From the NCBI GenBank assembly GCA_021018995.1, contig CM037587.1, forward strand, positions 65,367,604 to 65,431,603: a DNA stretch of 64,000 bases, written 5' to 3'. The DNA is from Chloranthus sessilifolius (taxonomy: Eukaryota; Streptophyta; Magnoliopsida; Chloranthales; Chloranthaceae). Below are positions 10,222 to 22,290 of this stretch, piece after piece. Both the position numbers and the translations under genes were made by a program. The notes beneath the pieces were generated by a model, which had not been told where the DNA came from, ran no database searches, and worked only from the letters and a program-made list of their open reading frames with translations. Numbering within the stretch: the stretch's first letter is position 1; each line of letters begins with the position of its first letter.

Positions 10222-11863
10222 TGTGCAACCGTGGGATTTGTGACGATCCGGTCGTGGCGATGCGCTCGCTTGCAAAAACTATAGAGTCGCCACCCGGAGC
10301 TTTTGGTGTCCCAGGAAACCTATATCATTTTTATGAGCACCGAAGTGCTAAAAATATGACTCTGAATCCGATCCACACCAAAGATTCTTGGGTAGGGGCT
10401 TCAGTTATCGATCGGAAAGGTGTTAGGCACCCGATCAACCCTCTTAACGCGGTCTCTATTAATGGCCAAAACTAAAATGAAATGAAAGAAAAGAAAATAG
10501 TTTCCTCTTGCCTAAATGGGCCTTAAATCTTATTTGTACCCCTCCGTTCCTACCAAAAATTCGGCGGCGTAACGGCACAAATGGGAGGATAGGAAATGCT
10601 AAAAAGAGATAGAAGAAGGAAGGGGAGAGCCAGAGCCCTCGGGCCCTTGTAGCACCGTAAGAGAGCCTTGCATGGCTTACTTCGATGAGCTCTTGAAGGC
10701 TTTGAATGGTATGGGATAGGATTCTAACTCCTAAGGCTTAAAGCTAAGAGAGAGAGAAGGGAGGCTAGGGGATCACACATACCTAACCTAGAGGCTTTTC
10801 ATGAAAGGCAAGGGTGGGAAGAGGTTTTTGAATTCTGATTTTTGTATGGGAAGTATGCACCAAAGGGAGAAAGATCTTCTCACTTGAAGCTCTTTCTCTC
10901 TTAGGTAGAAATTCTTAACCCCTAAACCAAGGGGTGGGGGGCTCTATTTATAGGAAATGGGTGGATTAGGAGACCACTTAAGAGCTAATTGGGGTTAACA
11001 ATTAGGTAATCTCAAATCTAAGGTTTCCTAAGGTTTTTGAAGCCTTGAAATATGTGAGAAGGTCCTCCAATGGTGGATGATGGAGTGAGGCTTTAAGCTA
11101 CTCAAGGAGTTGTAAATAGGTAGTGAATGGGTGCAACAGAACTATCAAAACACACCCCAAAGGTCAAGGTGGTCAATAAGTCAAACCCCAATCATGAATT
11201 TCAGGGCAAAAAGATATGATTACGGTTCATATGCCTGACACAACTAATAGTTGCGCTAGGAAAATGTATAGTAAAACAGTACTGAACAGTGCCTGGAAGT
11301 TGGCTCGTGAGGGTGGGGCCCACTTTTAAAATTGGCGCAACTATTAGTTGCGCTAGGCTTAAATCCTGGGAGAAGTGGCCTAGCATAACTAATAGTTGTG
11401 CCAGGCAAAAGTATAACTGGCGCAACTATTAGTTGCGCCAAATCCCTAGGGGGCCCACATGAAATTACTTTTTTACCCTCCGGGTTCGGACTGCCATATC
11501 TTTTGATGTATAACTCTGATTGGGGAGATTCTTGGCCTGTTGGAAAACTGACAACTTTTACTTTTCAATGATATGAGATTCGATCGCAGTAAAAGGCCGT
11601 AGCTGGTCCTGGTACACCACTCCTTTTCCAAGGCTTGGAAGGTTAGGTTTAGGTTCATAACAGGTTCTAAGGGTTGAGATTGATTTTTTAAAGGTTCGAG
11701 GCAGGTTCTTAAGGGATCTAGGGTGATTCCTAAGGGTTTAGAAGGATTCTTAGAGGTTCTAAGGTGGTTCCTAAAGGTTCCATACATGCCATCAAAATCT
11801 CGGAAGTGCACCTCTCTCAAAATATGTTTCGATCGGGCCTTAGGCCAAATTTGGGTGTCTACA
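10222..11863 (-). repeat. 3' LTR of Tat-C (1,642 bp)
   Basis: Minus strand: TGTAGACACCC at 11863 to GGTTGCACA at 10222. It aligns along its length with the 5' LTR at 50308-51942, with scattered, mostly transition differences. TATA box on the minus strand (CCTATAAATAGAGC) at 10941-10954. Four dyads of the GCGCAACTA type lie 280-490 bp upstream of that TATA box. The outer flank is CGAGG. Confidence 0.95.
11233..11440. repeat. Dyad cluster in the Tat-C 3' LTR
   Basis: Four copies of an inverted repeat with core GCGCAACTA-T-TAGTTGCGC, at about 11233-11260, 11332-11357, 11378-11406 and 11417-11440. The last is a perfect dyad; the others have one to three changes, mostly C/T or G/A. They lie in U3, upstream of the TATA box. 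Confidence 0.9.
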
Positions 11864-11880
11864 GATGCCCCTCTTTGGTA
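11864..11880 (-). promoter_or_regulatory. Polypurine tract of Tat-C
   Basis: The minus strand reads CCAAAGAGGGGCATC directly before the 3' LTR start. A purine-rich AAAGAGGGGCA next to the 3' LTR is the expected plus-strand primer site. Confidence 0.75.
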
Positions 11881-13687
11881 TCCGATCACTAATGATTGTA
11901 TGCTAAAGAAAAGAGACATCTGAAGAGGCCCAAGGCATTACTGACAAGTTTGCTGCATTCAGAATGAACTTCAAATATCAAATGAGTAATACGGTGAGAA
12001 AATGAAAGCCCTGGATGCCAGGCTAAACATTCATTTCTCAAGGTAATTGGTCCCCAAGTGCTTAACGACATTACTGGGCATAACCGAGGTGGAACGAGTT
12101 ATGAAAGCCCTATATCTCAGGCCAAAAATTTGCTTCTCGAGATAATTTCGAAGGTATTTGATGTTTAAGATTCATTCTGGATGCAACAACTTTGTAAGTG
12201 AGAGGGGTGATCGACCCACGTTCAAAGATAGGCGCGAAGTAAACATATGCAAGGCTCCACAGTTTGCGTCCAATCCTATGAGACATTTGATGGCCCTATC
12301 TGACTGTTCGCGGGTGCCCTTGCTGAAAGCAGGGTTTGAGGTCTTTGGGTGAACCCATCATCCCAAAGTTTATTTAGCATGACTGCCCAAGCGAAGTGAA
12401 TAGATGTCACAATGCTTTTTAGGGAGGACGTGCCACTTTCGAAAGCATGCCCTAAATCAACATGACCTAGAGTATCCAGCTTCGACTACCTTGAACAGAT
12501 CCAACCAAACATTGGGGTGTCTCCCTAAAGGGACATCCAATCCTGATCTCTGCTGATAATGATCATAAATATCAATTAACTATGCATAATCATGCACCCA
12601 TCAGGGGCAATAAGCAACAATAAAGGTGATTGAAGCACTGACCCAAACCCACCCGGGTATAATTTACGAGGACAAATGACCATCATACGGATATCCAGAC
12701 GCATGGCGTACACTTTACAAGGATACCACTACCCATATAGGTTTTAAGCCTGCAGAAAATAAAAGGGAAATGAACCCTTCTGAATGTATGGTTGCATATA
12801 GTTTGATTGATACGTAATCTCATTCTCAATAGGTTGGTCTCAACCAACGATTGACCTTTTCCAACGAAGAATCTGAAGCTTAAGACACTTAAGTTCATGT
12901 GAATCAAAAATCGAGTGCTCATCGCATAGATTTAGCAGTGGAGTCGATTCGATCGAAACATTGACTGTTTGATCGGGACTGACACCGTTGCTCCTACTTT
13001 AAAGTAGGATCCAAAGATCTGAGGCGAACCTCAGACTCAGGACTTTAATATGGCACAGTTGCATTGCTGATAAAATATTGACATTTTACTGCCTTATGCT
13101 TGTGCGTCTCTACGGGGGAATACAAATCTGTTTTTGATTTTTCTATTATTTTGGATTTTTCAACTATTATTTTATGTGATATTTTAGAATTTTTACCTAT
13201 CATTTTATGTGATTTTTTGGAATTTTTTTCAATTATTATTTTATGTGATTTTTTTGGAATTTTTTTTCAACTATTATTTTATGTGATTTTTTTGAAATTT
13301 TTTACCTATCATTTTATGTAATTTTTTTGGAAATTTTCAACTATTATTTTATGTGATTTTTTTATTTTTCAAGTTGTTATTTTAAGTGATTTTCCCATTA
13401 TTTTTTTGTGAATACTTTCGATTTCTCTGTGGGATTTTTTATTTTATTATCATTCATCATTTTTGGTGGATTTTTCTTCATATTTCCTTGTGTAGGACTG
13501 AGGTGCTTATTGATCTCGGTCTGCTTTTATTCTAGCACGGCTTCCTTAGTAAGTTGAAGGATGATCGAGATGCCATCTCAGAAGCACGTGCATCTACCGG
13601 GAGTGACAAAACAAGCAAAAAGAGTGGGGGGGACCGGCTTTCCTATCTGGCTTGTACTAGGCCCAAGGCCCGGCCTACACAAAAATT
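11881..13687. other. Tat-C 3' untranslated spacer between 3' LTR and PMD gene
   Basis: I see no coding region on either strand. Two diverged direct repeats of about 95-105 bp start at 12003 and 12098 (atgaaagccctggatgccag and atgaaagccctatatctcag). An AT-rich minisatellite occupies 13140-13385. Long, repeat-rich, fast-changing 3' spacers are usual in the Tat lineage. Confidence 0.6.
13140..13385. repeat. AT-rich minisatellite, about 35-55 bp units
   Basis: Five to six imperfect copies of a unit containing 'attattttatgtgattttt' and 'tggaattttttcaa'. Strongly T-rich on the plus strand and non-coding. Confidence 0.75.
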
Positions 13688-13760
13688 GCCTGGCGCAACT
13701 AATGGCTGGGGAGGAATTTAAACAGCTCGAGTTCGGGCTGTGGGGCATTATTTAAAAAAT
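13688..13760 (+). promoter_or_regulatory. Putative promoter of the PMD accessory gene
   Basis: A degenerate half of the Tat-C dyad (TGGCGCAACTAATGG) is at about 13690-13704, and a weak TATA-like stretch (ATTATTTAAA) follows at 13747-13756. After it come a T/C-rich leader and a good splice-donor-like sequence (AAAG|GTAACC, about 13911). Position upstream of the PMD gene and the match to the layout at 30529-30680 suggest a promoter. The dyad is damaged and the TATA weak, so this is tentative. Confidence 0.4.
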
Positions 13761-14204
13761 TTTCTCCCCCCCTTCCTCTTGAAACTAAAAACTGACCCTT
13801 CTTAGGGTTCCTTTACATTGTCTCTACGCGTTCCCCATTTCCGTTGCTTTGCTTGTGTGGATCGATTGCCGGCTCACGCTAGATCAAAGACCCTTTCTTC
13901 TTCCAAAAGGTAACCATTAAAACTTTTCTTTTGATTGATTTTTCTTGCTTTCTTTTTTTTGCAAATGTGATCATGATCATGCATTTTGAGTAGTGGTTTA
14001 TTTTTGGTTTGTTGGTGTATTTATGGATGGTGTGTGGATGACTTATGCTCAATGCCCTATTTTTGTTATTTTATGAATTCATTGGTGCCTATATGTTTTG
14101 TTTGCTTTGTTTTTGTTTATTTTTGTTTAATGGGGTGGATGCATTTTTTGTTGGTTTTCTTTATTTTATGGGAAAAAAGAAAGGATTCTTTGTGCTTTTT
14201 TTTT

Positions 14205-14690
14205 TTAAAGAAGGTTTTTCTTTTTGCCTTTTGATTTTTTTTGAAGTATAAGGACTTTTATTTTTTTATTTTTTGTGAACAAAGTAAAAGGATTTTTTTT
14301 TTTGAAGGTTGGTTTTTTGAAGTATAAGGACTTTTATTTTTGTAAACAAAGTAAAAGGATTTTGTTATTTTGATTTTTTTTTTGAAGTAGGACTTTTTTA
14401 TATATTTTTTTTGTTTTTGTAAACAAAGTAAAAGAATTTTTTTTTAGTTTGATTTTTATTTTGATTTTTTTTTGAAGTAGAAGGACTTTTATTTATTATT
14501 TTTGTTTTTGTAAACAAAGTAAAAGGATTTTTTTATTTTGATTTTTTTTTGAAGTAGGACTTTTATTTTATTTTTTTGTTTTTGTAAACAAAATTAAAAG
14601 GGATTTTTTTTTATTTTGATGATGATTTATTTTTATTTATTTTTCTATTATTATTTATTTAAAAAAAAAAATTATTTTTGTTGCATGTGT
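14205..14690. repeat. T-rich tandem repeat upstream of PMD exon 1
   Basis: About five units of 70-95 bp sharing 'gaagtataaggacttttatt' and 'aaacaaagtaaaaggatttt', starting near 14236, 14317, 14380, 14475 and 14550. They lie between the putative splice donor at about 13911 and the ATG at 14817, possibly in a 5'-UTR intron. A run of 12 C follows at 14735-14746. Confidence 0.75.
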
Positions 14691-16273
14691 ATCTTCATTT
14701 CCGAAAATAAATGGGGAAATGGTGAGCATTCTTACCCCCCCCCCCCTTGATGCATAGTATATCATGGTTATTTGTCATTGACCTGACCGGATGTGATTGC
14801 CTTTTATTGTCCCAACATGTCGGGCGATGATGAGCATATTCCTAAGGAGGGCCATGAGGAGGGGCCCAAGATAGTGTATGGACCGCAGGGGGAGCAGTTC
14901 CTCTGGGTAGAGCGGAGAGCGGGTCCATGGTTCGAAATGCAAGGCGAGGCCGCCCGAGTTGGTCTCCTTCATCAACAGCATACCCATACTTCGAATTTCG
15001 GAATAGCGGGCAAGGTAAGAAATACGCTCAATTTATTTTCTTTGTGCAGCTTTGCCTTACTTCCGCAATCTGATGTGCATTTCTTTGGGTGCAGGACCTG
15101 CCCAACATTGTATTCCGTGGGGGGTGGCTCAATTTTCACGACTTCTACCTCTATGTCCCTCCCATAGTGAAGGTCCTATTGGCGCAGGTGGGTTTTGGAG
15201 AGTTTCTATCTTGCCCTGCCATGAGGGTCGGTGTCGCCTATCTGAAGGCCCTGATCGAATGGTTTCACCCTGAGACAATGACCTTCCATATGCCGTACGC
15301 TGAGATGACCTTCATGCCCGTTGACTGGGCAATGATTACGGGTATCAGGGTAGGAGGGATACCGATAGCCAACCTTGCGGTGCCGAGTAGAGAGGACATC
15401 ATCGGACTGATTGGGGCCTATCCCCCTTGCGGGCAGACGCATGGCACTGAGGTCAAGATGACCTGGCTGACTGCACTTTATACACTTGATGAGCTAGTGG
15501 ATCTGGGGGGTCAGCCAGACAGGGTGCTTTACATCACACCAGAGCGGGTGATCGTCTTATCCTGTATCACTCTCCTGGTCCTACTGGGTAAGACCCTCTT
15601 CACCAACGCGAGCGGTGGCGGAGTCAACCTAGCCTTGCTGAGCATCATGAACAATTGGGGTGACGTCCATAGGTATGACTGGGGAGAGGCAGGGTACGCA
15701 TGGCTGATGTATAACTTGGCTCGGGTCACAACCGGGGATTTTAAGTCTGCTGTCAGTTTTTGGGCCGCCTTGGAGGTAATCCCTCATTCCTTTACTTTTG
15801 CCATTTTTCCTGAATGATCTTTATATGCTACTGACCTGCTCTTGTGCACTTCCCCTTTTTAGGTATGGGGATATCATCATTTTCTCCCTGGGCGCCCGCT
15901 TCTTTTTTTGGAAGCGCTTACCTATCCTCTTCTTAGCAACTGGAATCAAGCCCGGCGCCGTGACGTAGGCCTGAAGCACTTGGAGATGGGCTTGAGGTCC
16001 CAACTCGACTTGATGGTTCCTGAGCAGGTAAAACTCTTTTTCCAACCTTGTTTGTTCTAGCTTAGAAATCTTCTTTGTTTGATGTGCTATCTGTTTGGCC
16101 CCCCTTTTGACTTGGGCAGATCCTCCATGACCCGTACCTTGCATCCCCCTTCTGGGATCAGGCAGCCATCGGCCCTCTCGCCTGTTTAACAACCGTCGCA
16201 TCATTTTCTTTTATGGAGCGTGGGCCAAGTTTACTATTTGGGGGAGCGGGTCATGCACTAGTACCAGGGCTAC

Positions 16274-18803
16274 TGTAATATCCCGAAAAATTGAGTGTTT
16301 AACTTTGACCTCGGGATTTGCACCTAATTGGTCAAGGTTTGACCAAGTGATGGTCAAACAATGAATATATGAACTGATGAACTGATGTGATGCAAATGTG
16401 ACTAAGTGTAGTGAATGGTATTGGTTTACATACACCTATCTCTGGTGTATGCGCTTAACACCGAAACAGGGTTTAATAACCCTAAAATTCCTTTTGTTGG
16501 TTGTTGAAGAGAGAGTTAAGAAGAGAGAGAGAGAGAGAGGGAGTAAAGAGGAGTTATGGAAGCTTGGAGTTAATGCAAATCAAGAGGAGATTAGAGCATT
16601 AAATGTTGATTCAACGCTTGAGGAGCCGTTGAAGCGGAAAGATGGAACTCTAGCCATCAAACCCAACAAATCAACCCTTGAGGGATCTATTGAGGTATGT
16701 TGTATCAGATTTCAATACCTAGAGAATTGATGAGTTAAATTCGGTCTAGCATAGTCAATACGATAGTTTAAAGACTTAGAAAAAGAGGGAAAAAGAAAAG
16801 AAAGGAGTTTTAGAAGAACAGCTCAAAAGGGGGCTGAATCTGGCCAATTCGATTAATCAAAATGGGGATTCGATTAATCGATTTCAATCTGGAAGTTGAA
16901 AAGTCAGGGAGGCCCGATTTCGATTAATCAAATTAGATTTCGATTAATCGATTTGGAAGGTCGATTAATCGATTTGGCAATCGACTAATCGACTGGGTAC
17001 CTCCAGTGGCTGGAGATACAAGACCTAGGGAAATCGACTAATCGAGTTGGGAAATCGATTAATCGATTTTGGATTTCGATTAATCGATTTAGGATTAACT
17101 AATCAATTTTGGACTTTCGACCACTCGATTTGAGAATCGACTTTGCTATGCTAGGGATTTCGATTAATCAATTTGGGATCGATTAATCGATTTTGGATTT
17201 CGATTAATCGATTTGAATTTTGATTTATTGATTTTGGGAATCGATTAATCGATTTGGGTTTCGATTAATCGATTTTGAGAATCGATTAATCAACTTTGGC
17301 AGTTTTACTTGACTTTCTAGTTTGACTTTGAGATTCATGGAGGATCTAGAACCTTCTCTATTGCATCTTTAGTGATGTGTTACATGTATTGTAATGTACC
17401 ATAGGTAGTACGTGTGAAAGTGAGCACAAGGAGCCACGTGGGACCTTGATGCTTGGACCTTCGGAGACCTGAGGTAGGGAACACCTTGAACATATACTTT
17501 AATTACAAGAGCATGTATGTAGTGATATATTTATCAGAATTGAAAATGTTTTAACTATGAAAGGCTTTGTGAAATGGGTGTGTGTGTGACACCAAGAATG
17601 TGATAAAGGCATCTGTGTGATGCGAGTAACTGAGACTAAGAGAACAAATGAAAATGAGACATCCCCAGGGGATGGGAAAGTAATAAAGGCATTAGTGTGA
17701 TGTGAGTAAATTAGACATCCCAGGGATGTATATATGATTAAATAATTATTGTTGAGGCCTAACTGATATAAGATAGCACACTTACACGGTGAATAACTAT
17801 ATGTAAAGCACATGTTATTTTTATTATTTGAGGTTTGTTTAATGGATACCCACGATCGACGCGAGGATATCCGTGACTGCAATCTAACTGACACCAAATC
17901 CGGAGGACTATCCAGACATATAAGCACATCCCAGGGATGTTGAGTTGAGATTTAACCCCGCCGTCTATTGAGAAAGGGGCTTGGGTAGTATTCCCAGGGA
18001 ATACATATAACAGCTGTCTATTTAGGCGACAATAGTGGGTATTCCATCGAGGTTCGATGCTATATTGCTCAGGGATTACTTAAGTTGAAGATTTAAGTTT
18101 TGCTTTAGGCCTGTTCAGTGTCATTCATGATAAATCAACAGTAAAGTAAGACATGCAAATTACCAGTAAACTTGAATGCAAATCATTATCTTTTAAACTG
18201 TTTTCTAGCAAATGCATAGACACATCATGCTTAGAATATCATGGAATATATGTGAGATTTTAATTTATATGTTCATTGTGATTGTTCCCTATTGAGCTAG
18301 GATGTAGCTCACCCTTTAGACTATACGTCGCAGTTCCATTGTTAGCAGCAGCTGAGGCTTCGGGAGATGTAGATCCGGGTGATTCGGATTACGTGCCTTG
18401 AGACGAGTTGGAGCCTCCTCCCGATGACTTCTTCAAGGAGACTCTGCTGTGTACTTTGACAGAGAGTAGTTTTTGAGAATAGATTGTATGGCTTGGTATG
18501 TCAAGCCTTGATTTTTGATGAACAATGTAATTAAATTGATTATTTCTTTTGGCGAACCATCTGGGGTGATCTGTTTATCACCGATGGTTCAGATTGATTC
18601 TCTGTTTCATGCAGTGGCATGAAAGTAGAACTGTCTTTTGTTTGTGCTAGATGGGCATGTTACTTTTTCGCATTATGCAATTAATTACCTTATTTATTTA
18701 TCATTGCTTGTTATACCAATGTTCCGTGCATAGTTTTGGGATACGGTCTGGAGGATCGTACTGATGGCACGGGTTTCGGAGTGTTGAAATTCGGGCTGTC
18801 ACA
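16274..18803 (+). repeat. 5' LTR of the Tekay-type element (2,530 bp)
   Basis: Starts TGTAATATCC after GCTAC and ends TGTCACA just before the PBS. It contains the TCGATTAATCGA array (16849-17292) and repeats of 'aaaggcat..tgtgatgcgagtaa' near 17605 and 17685. It lacks a short segment with 'gatataagg' that the 3' LTR has near 26906. Confidence 0.95.
16849..17292. repeat. TCGATTAATCGA dyad array in the 5' LTR
   Basis: Around twenty exact or near copies of the palindrome TCGATTAATCGA with short spacers such as 'tttggga' and 'ttttgga'. Some copies are half-sites (TCGACTAATCGA). The same motif fills 27290-27640 in the 3' LTR and 24103-24643 inside the element. Confidence 0.9.
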
Positions 18804-18820
18804 GTTGGCATCAAAGCATT
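18804..18820 (+). promoter_or_regulatory. Primer binding site of the Tekay-type element
   Basis: GTTGGCATCAAAGC follows the LTR end. It matches the TTGGTATCAGAGC complement of initiator tRNA-Met with two transitions, as usual for Tekay/Del elements. Confidence 0.8.
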
Positions 18821-18906
18821 TTCTTTTAGAAATTCTGAAAATTATTCTTTTGTCAGAGCATAGGGACTTCTGCTAATGAAAACTTTATTTTCACGTGCAG
18901 ACCATT

Positions 18907-20304
18907 ATGTTTCCTAGAGGAAGGGGCCAAACCAGGGGCGGCCATAGTAGAAGCTTGCATAGTTGAGATGATTTTATCTCGGACGCAAATAGAGTGCCTA
19001 TAGGTGATAGAGGGGCTTCTGGCAGTGGTGGCTAAGGGAGCCAAGATCAGGCATAGACTCAGGATCGCGATCGTCAGGATCAAGATCAAAGAGAACAGGA
19101 GAGAGTCAAAGAGAGGAATGAGGATAGAGAGGATTGTCAGAGGATGATGCACACCATGGAGACCATGGCGGTTGCTATGGCTCAGCAGGCAACATCCTTG
19201 GTAGCTCATACTGCTCACGAGCAGCAGCAGCCACCGACACCTCCAGTGGCTTCGACACTGCCAGTGTCTTCAGCTTTTACCGATTTAGGAGGATGAGACC
19301 TCCTAGCTTTTCAGGACAGGCAGACTCTATGGTAGCTGAGAACTGGTTAAGTGAGATGGAGAAGGTTTTTAGTGTACTCACGTGCACAGAGGACGAGAGC
19401 GTCCGTTGGGTAGCCTACATGTTAGACGGGGAGGCTGGGCCTTGGTGGAAGTCTGTTTCTAGGACTAGGGCTCAAGAGACCCCAGATATGCCCTGGACTT
19501 GGGACGAGTTCGTCGAGGAATTTAACAAGCAGTATTTTCTGGAAGTGATAAGGAATCAAATGGAGATTCAATTTCTACAGCTTACTCAAGGGAAGATGAT
19601 TGTGAGAGAATATGGAGTGGAGTTCATGCGACTCGCTCGCTTCGCGCCCGACTACATCATCACAGAGATGATGAGAGAAAAGAGGTTTCAGCAAGGATTG
19701 AAGCTGGACGTGAGGGGAGGAGTAGCACCATTCCAACTGAGGACCTATGGAGAGGTCATGAGCAAGGCTTTGGTGGTAGAGGAAGAAAATAATAACAAGT
19801 ACCGCCAGAGGGAGCAGTAAGGAAGGTGGAATACAGACCAGAGCAGGACGGGGAACTACGAACCGGTGAACAAAGAGCCAAGTATCGTACCAAATAATTA
19901 GAAACCACCATTCTAAGGAGCTTATGGGAGATCGGCACAGCAGAGCAACCAACAGAAATTCCCATTGCTTGCGTCGGGGAGGCCGATGAGATACGAGAGC
20001 CCTGCTATTACTATCGGAGCTACAGTTACCCAGGGGTTCTCGTGAGCAGCTTCTTCCACACCTCGTGAGACGTGTGCCAAGTGTGGTAAGTCTCATAGGA
20101 CAGCTGACTGTAGGCAAGGAACTCAGAGCTGCTTTAGATGTGGCAAGGTGGGCCACTTGATCAAGGAGTGCCTTGAGATGAACAAAGGGAAGACGGCTTC
20201 AGCTCCTATTCCACGACCTATACAAGCTAGGAAGCCGATCGTCCAAGGAAGAGCCTACGCAGTCACAGCTCAAGAGGCTCAAAATACAAACGATGTTATT
20301 CAAG
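18907..20304 (+). pseudogene. Tekay-type gag (capsid plus two zinc knuckles)
   Basis: A likely start ATG at 18907 opens a basic leader (MFPRGRGQTRGG) that meets stops. The main open stretch, 19134-19820, carries the gag core: RPPSFSG, WLSEMEKVF, YMLDGEAGPWW, WDEFVEEFNKQYF and the following helices to VVEEENN. It then continues through stops to two CCHC-type knuckles at about 20072-20165 (CAKCGKSHRTADC and CFRCGKVGHLIKEC). This order is the Ty3-gypsy retrotransposon gag, which packages the element RNA. The C-terminal sequence ends at TNDVIQ, immediately before a perfect splice donor. Confidence 0.88.
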
Positions 20305-20449
20305 GTGAGTTTTCTTTTAAATAAAGAATTTCAATTCTTGAAAAATTTTATACAGAGAAGGTGCATCCATATAGAAAATAGAAAAGAACTTGCTTGTAAT
20401 CAATTCTAGTGTTATGATATACTTTATATATACCTATATGTATGATTAG
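20305..20449 (+). other. Likely intron between gag and protease (145 bp)
   Basis: CAAG|GTGAGT at 20304/20305 and TGATTAG|G at 20449/20450 bound a 145-bp AT-rich stretch with stops in the gag frame. Joining the two sides restores a continuous frame from the gag C-terminus (NTNDVIQ) into the protease (GALQIYKKG ... LIDPGS). An insertion-type spacer without splicing is the alternative. Confidence 0.6.
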
Positions 20450-21057
20450 GTGCATTACAAATATATAAGAAGGGAAGCGACGTGACATATGAAGCTCGAG
20501 TGTTGATAGACCCAGGGTCTACCGCTCATTTGTTACCCCTCGCTTCACAAAGAGGATGAAAGTCGACCCAGAGGAGTTAGACTTCGTTTTAACCATGGTT
20601 GTTCCTACTGGGATATTGGTTGATACCGAGAAAGGTTGCAACTCCGTGATCATGAGAGTCATGGATGGAGTCGTTTTTGAACTATCGGCGAACCTAATCC
20701 TGTTAGACATGCAAGGATTCAACGTGATCCTTGGCATGGATTGGCTGTCGACTCACTGTGCGACGGTAGATTGTAAGAACAAGGTCGTCATCTTCAGACC
20801 CAATACGAGGAGATCATTTAGATTTCAAGGAGAGAGGTCGACACATATGCCACTTATCTCGGCAGTCAGGGCCGAGCGCTTGATCAGAAAGGGGTGCAGT
20901 GGATACTTGGCATTCTTGAAGGAAGATAAGGAGGAGAAGAATGTTATCTCCGAAATAGCCATGGTGCGAGATTTCGCCGATGTATTTTCGGAGGAGTTAC
21001 CCAGATTACCTTTAGAGAGAGGTAGAATTCGCCATCGACTTAGCACCAGGAATGGAG
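20450..21057 (+). pseudogene. Tekay-type aspartic protease and linker to RT
   Basis: The protease active site is LIDPGST at about 20508-20525 (usual DSGAS/DPGST in chromoviruses, catalytic D kept). A frameshift at about 20525-20535 separates it from the next piece, 20556-21068, which has VVPTGILVDTEKGC, the flap-like segment, and LLDMQGFNVILGMDWLS, the conserved second protease motif (I.LGMDWL). The linker with DFADVFSEELP leads to RT; a further shift near 21030-21050 separates them. Confidence 0.85.
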
Positions 21058-22290
21058 CCTGTGTCTAAAGCACCATATAGAATGGCTCCTGTTGAGTTGA
21101 AGGAATTGAAGGAGCAGTTACAAGAGCTAATGGATAAGGGGTTTGTTAGACCGAGTGTGTCTCCATGGGGCGCACCGATCTTGTTTGTAAAGAAGAAGGA
21201 TGGGTCAATGCGTCTGTGCATTGACTATCGACAATTGAACAAACTTACCATTAAGAATCGATACCCTTTGCCTAGGATAGATGACCTATTTGATCAACTG
21301 CAAGGAGCAAGGTATTTCTCCAAGATTGATATGAGATCTGGGTACCATCAGTTGAGAGTCAAGGCAGAGGATATTCAGAAGACTACATTCAGGACTCGGT
21401 ACGGACACTATGATGTCCTTGTGATGCCTTTTGGGTTGACAAATGCCCCGACGTCATTCATGGATCTAATGAATAGGGTGTTTAAACCACACCTAGACTC
21501 TTGTGTCGTAGTGTTTGTTGACGATATCCTGATCTATTCAAAATCAGAGGAAGAGCATGAAAAGTACTTAAGAGTAGCCCTATAGACTCTATGTGAACAC
21601 CAACTGTATGCCAAGCTCAACAAATGTGAGTTTTGGCTAGAAGAGGTTAGCTTTTTGGGACACGTTGTCTCAAAGCTTGGTGTCACTGTAGATCCAGCAA
21701 AGATCGAAGCAGTGGTGAATTGAGAGCAACCAAAGACCGTGACCGACATCCGTAGTTTCCTTGGATTAGCAGGTTACTATCGGTGTTTCGTTGAGGGTTT
21801 TTCAAAGATATCAGGACCACTCACGAGACTTACACGGAAAGACGCAAGGTTCAAATGGAGTGAGGCATGCGAGAAGAGTTTTCAAGAACTCAAGAAGAGA
21901 CTCACTTTAGCTCAAGTACTGGCAATTCCTTCAGGCAGTAGAGGGTTCACAGTATACAGTGATGCTTCGTATATTGGTTTAGGCTGCGTGCTAAATCAAC
22001 ACAAAAAGGTGATAGCATATGGATCGAGAGAGTTGAAAGAGCATGAGAAGAATTATCGGACACATGACCTTCAATTAGCAGCGGTCATTTTCGCGCTCAA
22101 GATTTGGAGACATTATTTGTACGGTGAGACTTTTGAGATTTTCACTGACCACAAGAGCCTCAGATATTTGTTTACACAGAAGGAACTAAATATGAGGCAG
22201 CGCAGATGGATGGAGTTTCTCAAAGACTATGACTATTCTATACAGTACCATCCAGACAAGGCTAATGTAGTGGCCAATGCCTTGAGTCAG
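21052..22290 (+). pseudogene. Tekay-type reverse transcriptase and RNase H
   Basis: RT motifs are all readable: [54 protein letters not shown] and the catalytic FVDDILIYS. Stops occur at 21583 and 21721 (the latter TGG to TGA in NWEQP). RNase H follows with YSDAS, DLQLAAV, FTDHKSL and NVVANAL. In the family the second of these carries a catalytic E (DLELAAV) and the last a catalytic D (VVADAL), so here E is Q and D is N. The RNase H should therefore be inactive even if translated. Confidence 0.92.

Noticed and set aside
11201..11441. Minus-strand ORFs in the Tat-C LTR with repeated AQLIVAP
   Set aside because: The peptide repeat is just translation of the GCGCAACTA dyads; the same appears at 51271-51619.
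13986..14251. Hydrophobic plus-strand ORFs (C/F/L-rich)
   Set aside because: T-rich DNA always gives F/L/C codons; the region is a T-rich tandem repeat upstream of PMD exon 1, not a membrane protein.
14735..14746. Run of 12 C as an assembly gap or join
   Set aside because: Flanking sequence is continuous with the PMD gene; a simple homopolymer is enough, though its length may be miscalled.
16849..17292. Satellite DNA insertion
   Set aside because: The array is shared by both LTRs at the same position, so it is part of the element rather than an independent satellite.
19575..20156. 193-codon minus-strand ORF
   Set aside because: Shadow of the Tekay gag coding strand; no domain.
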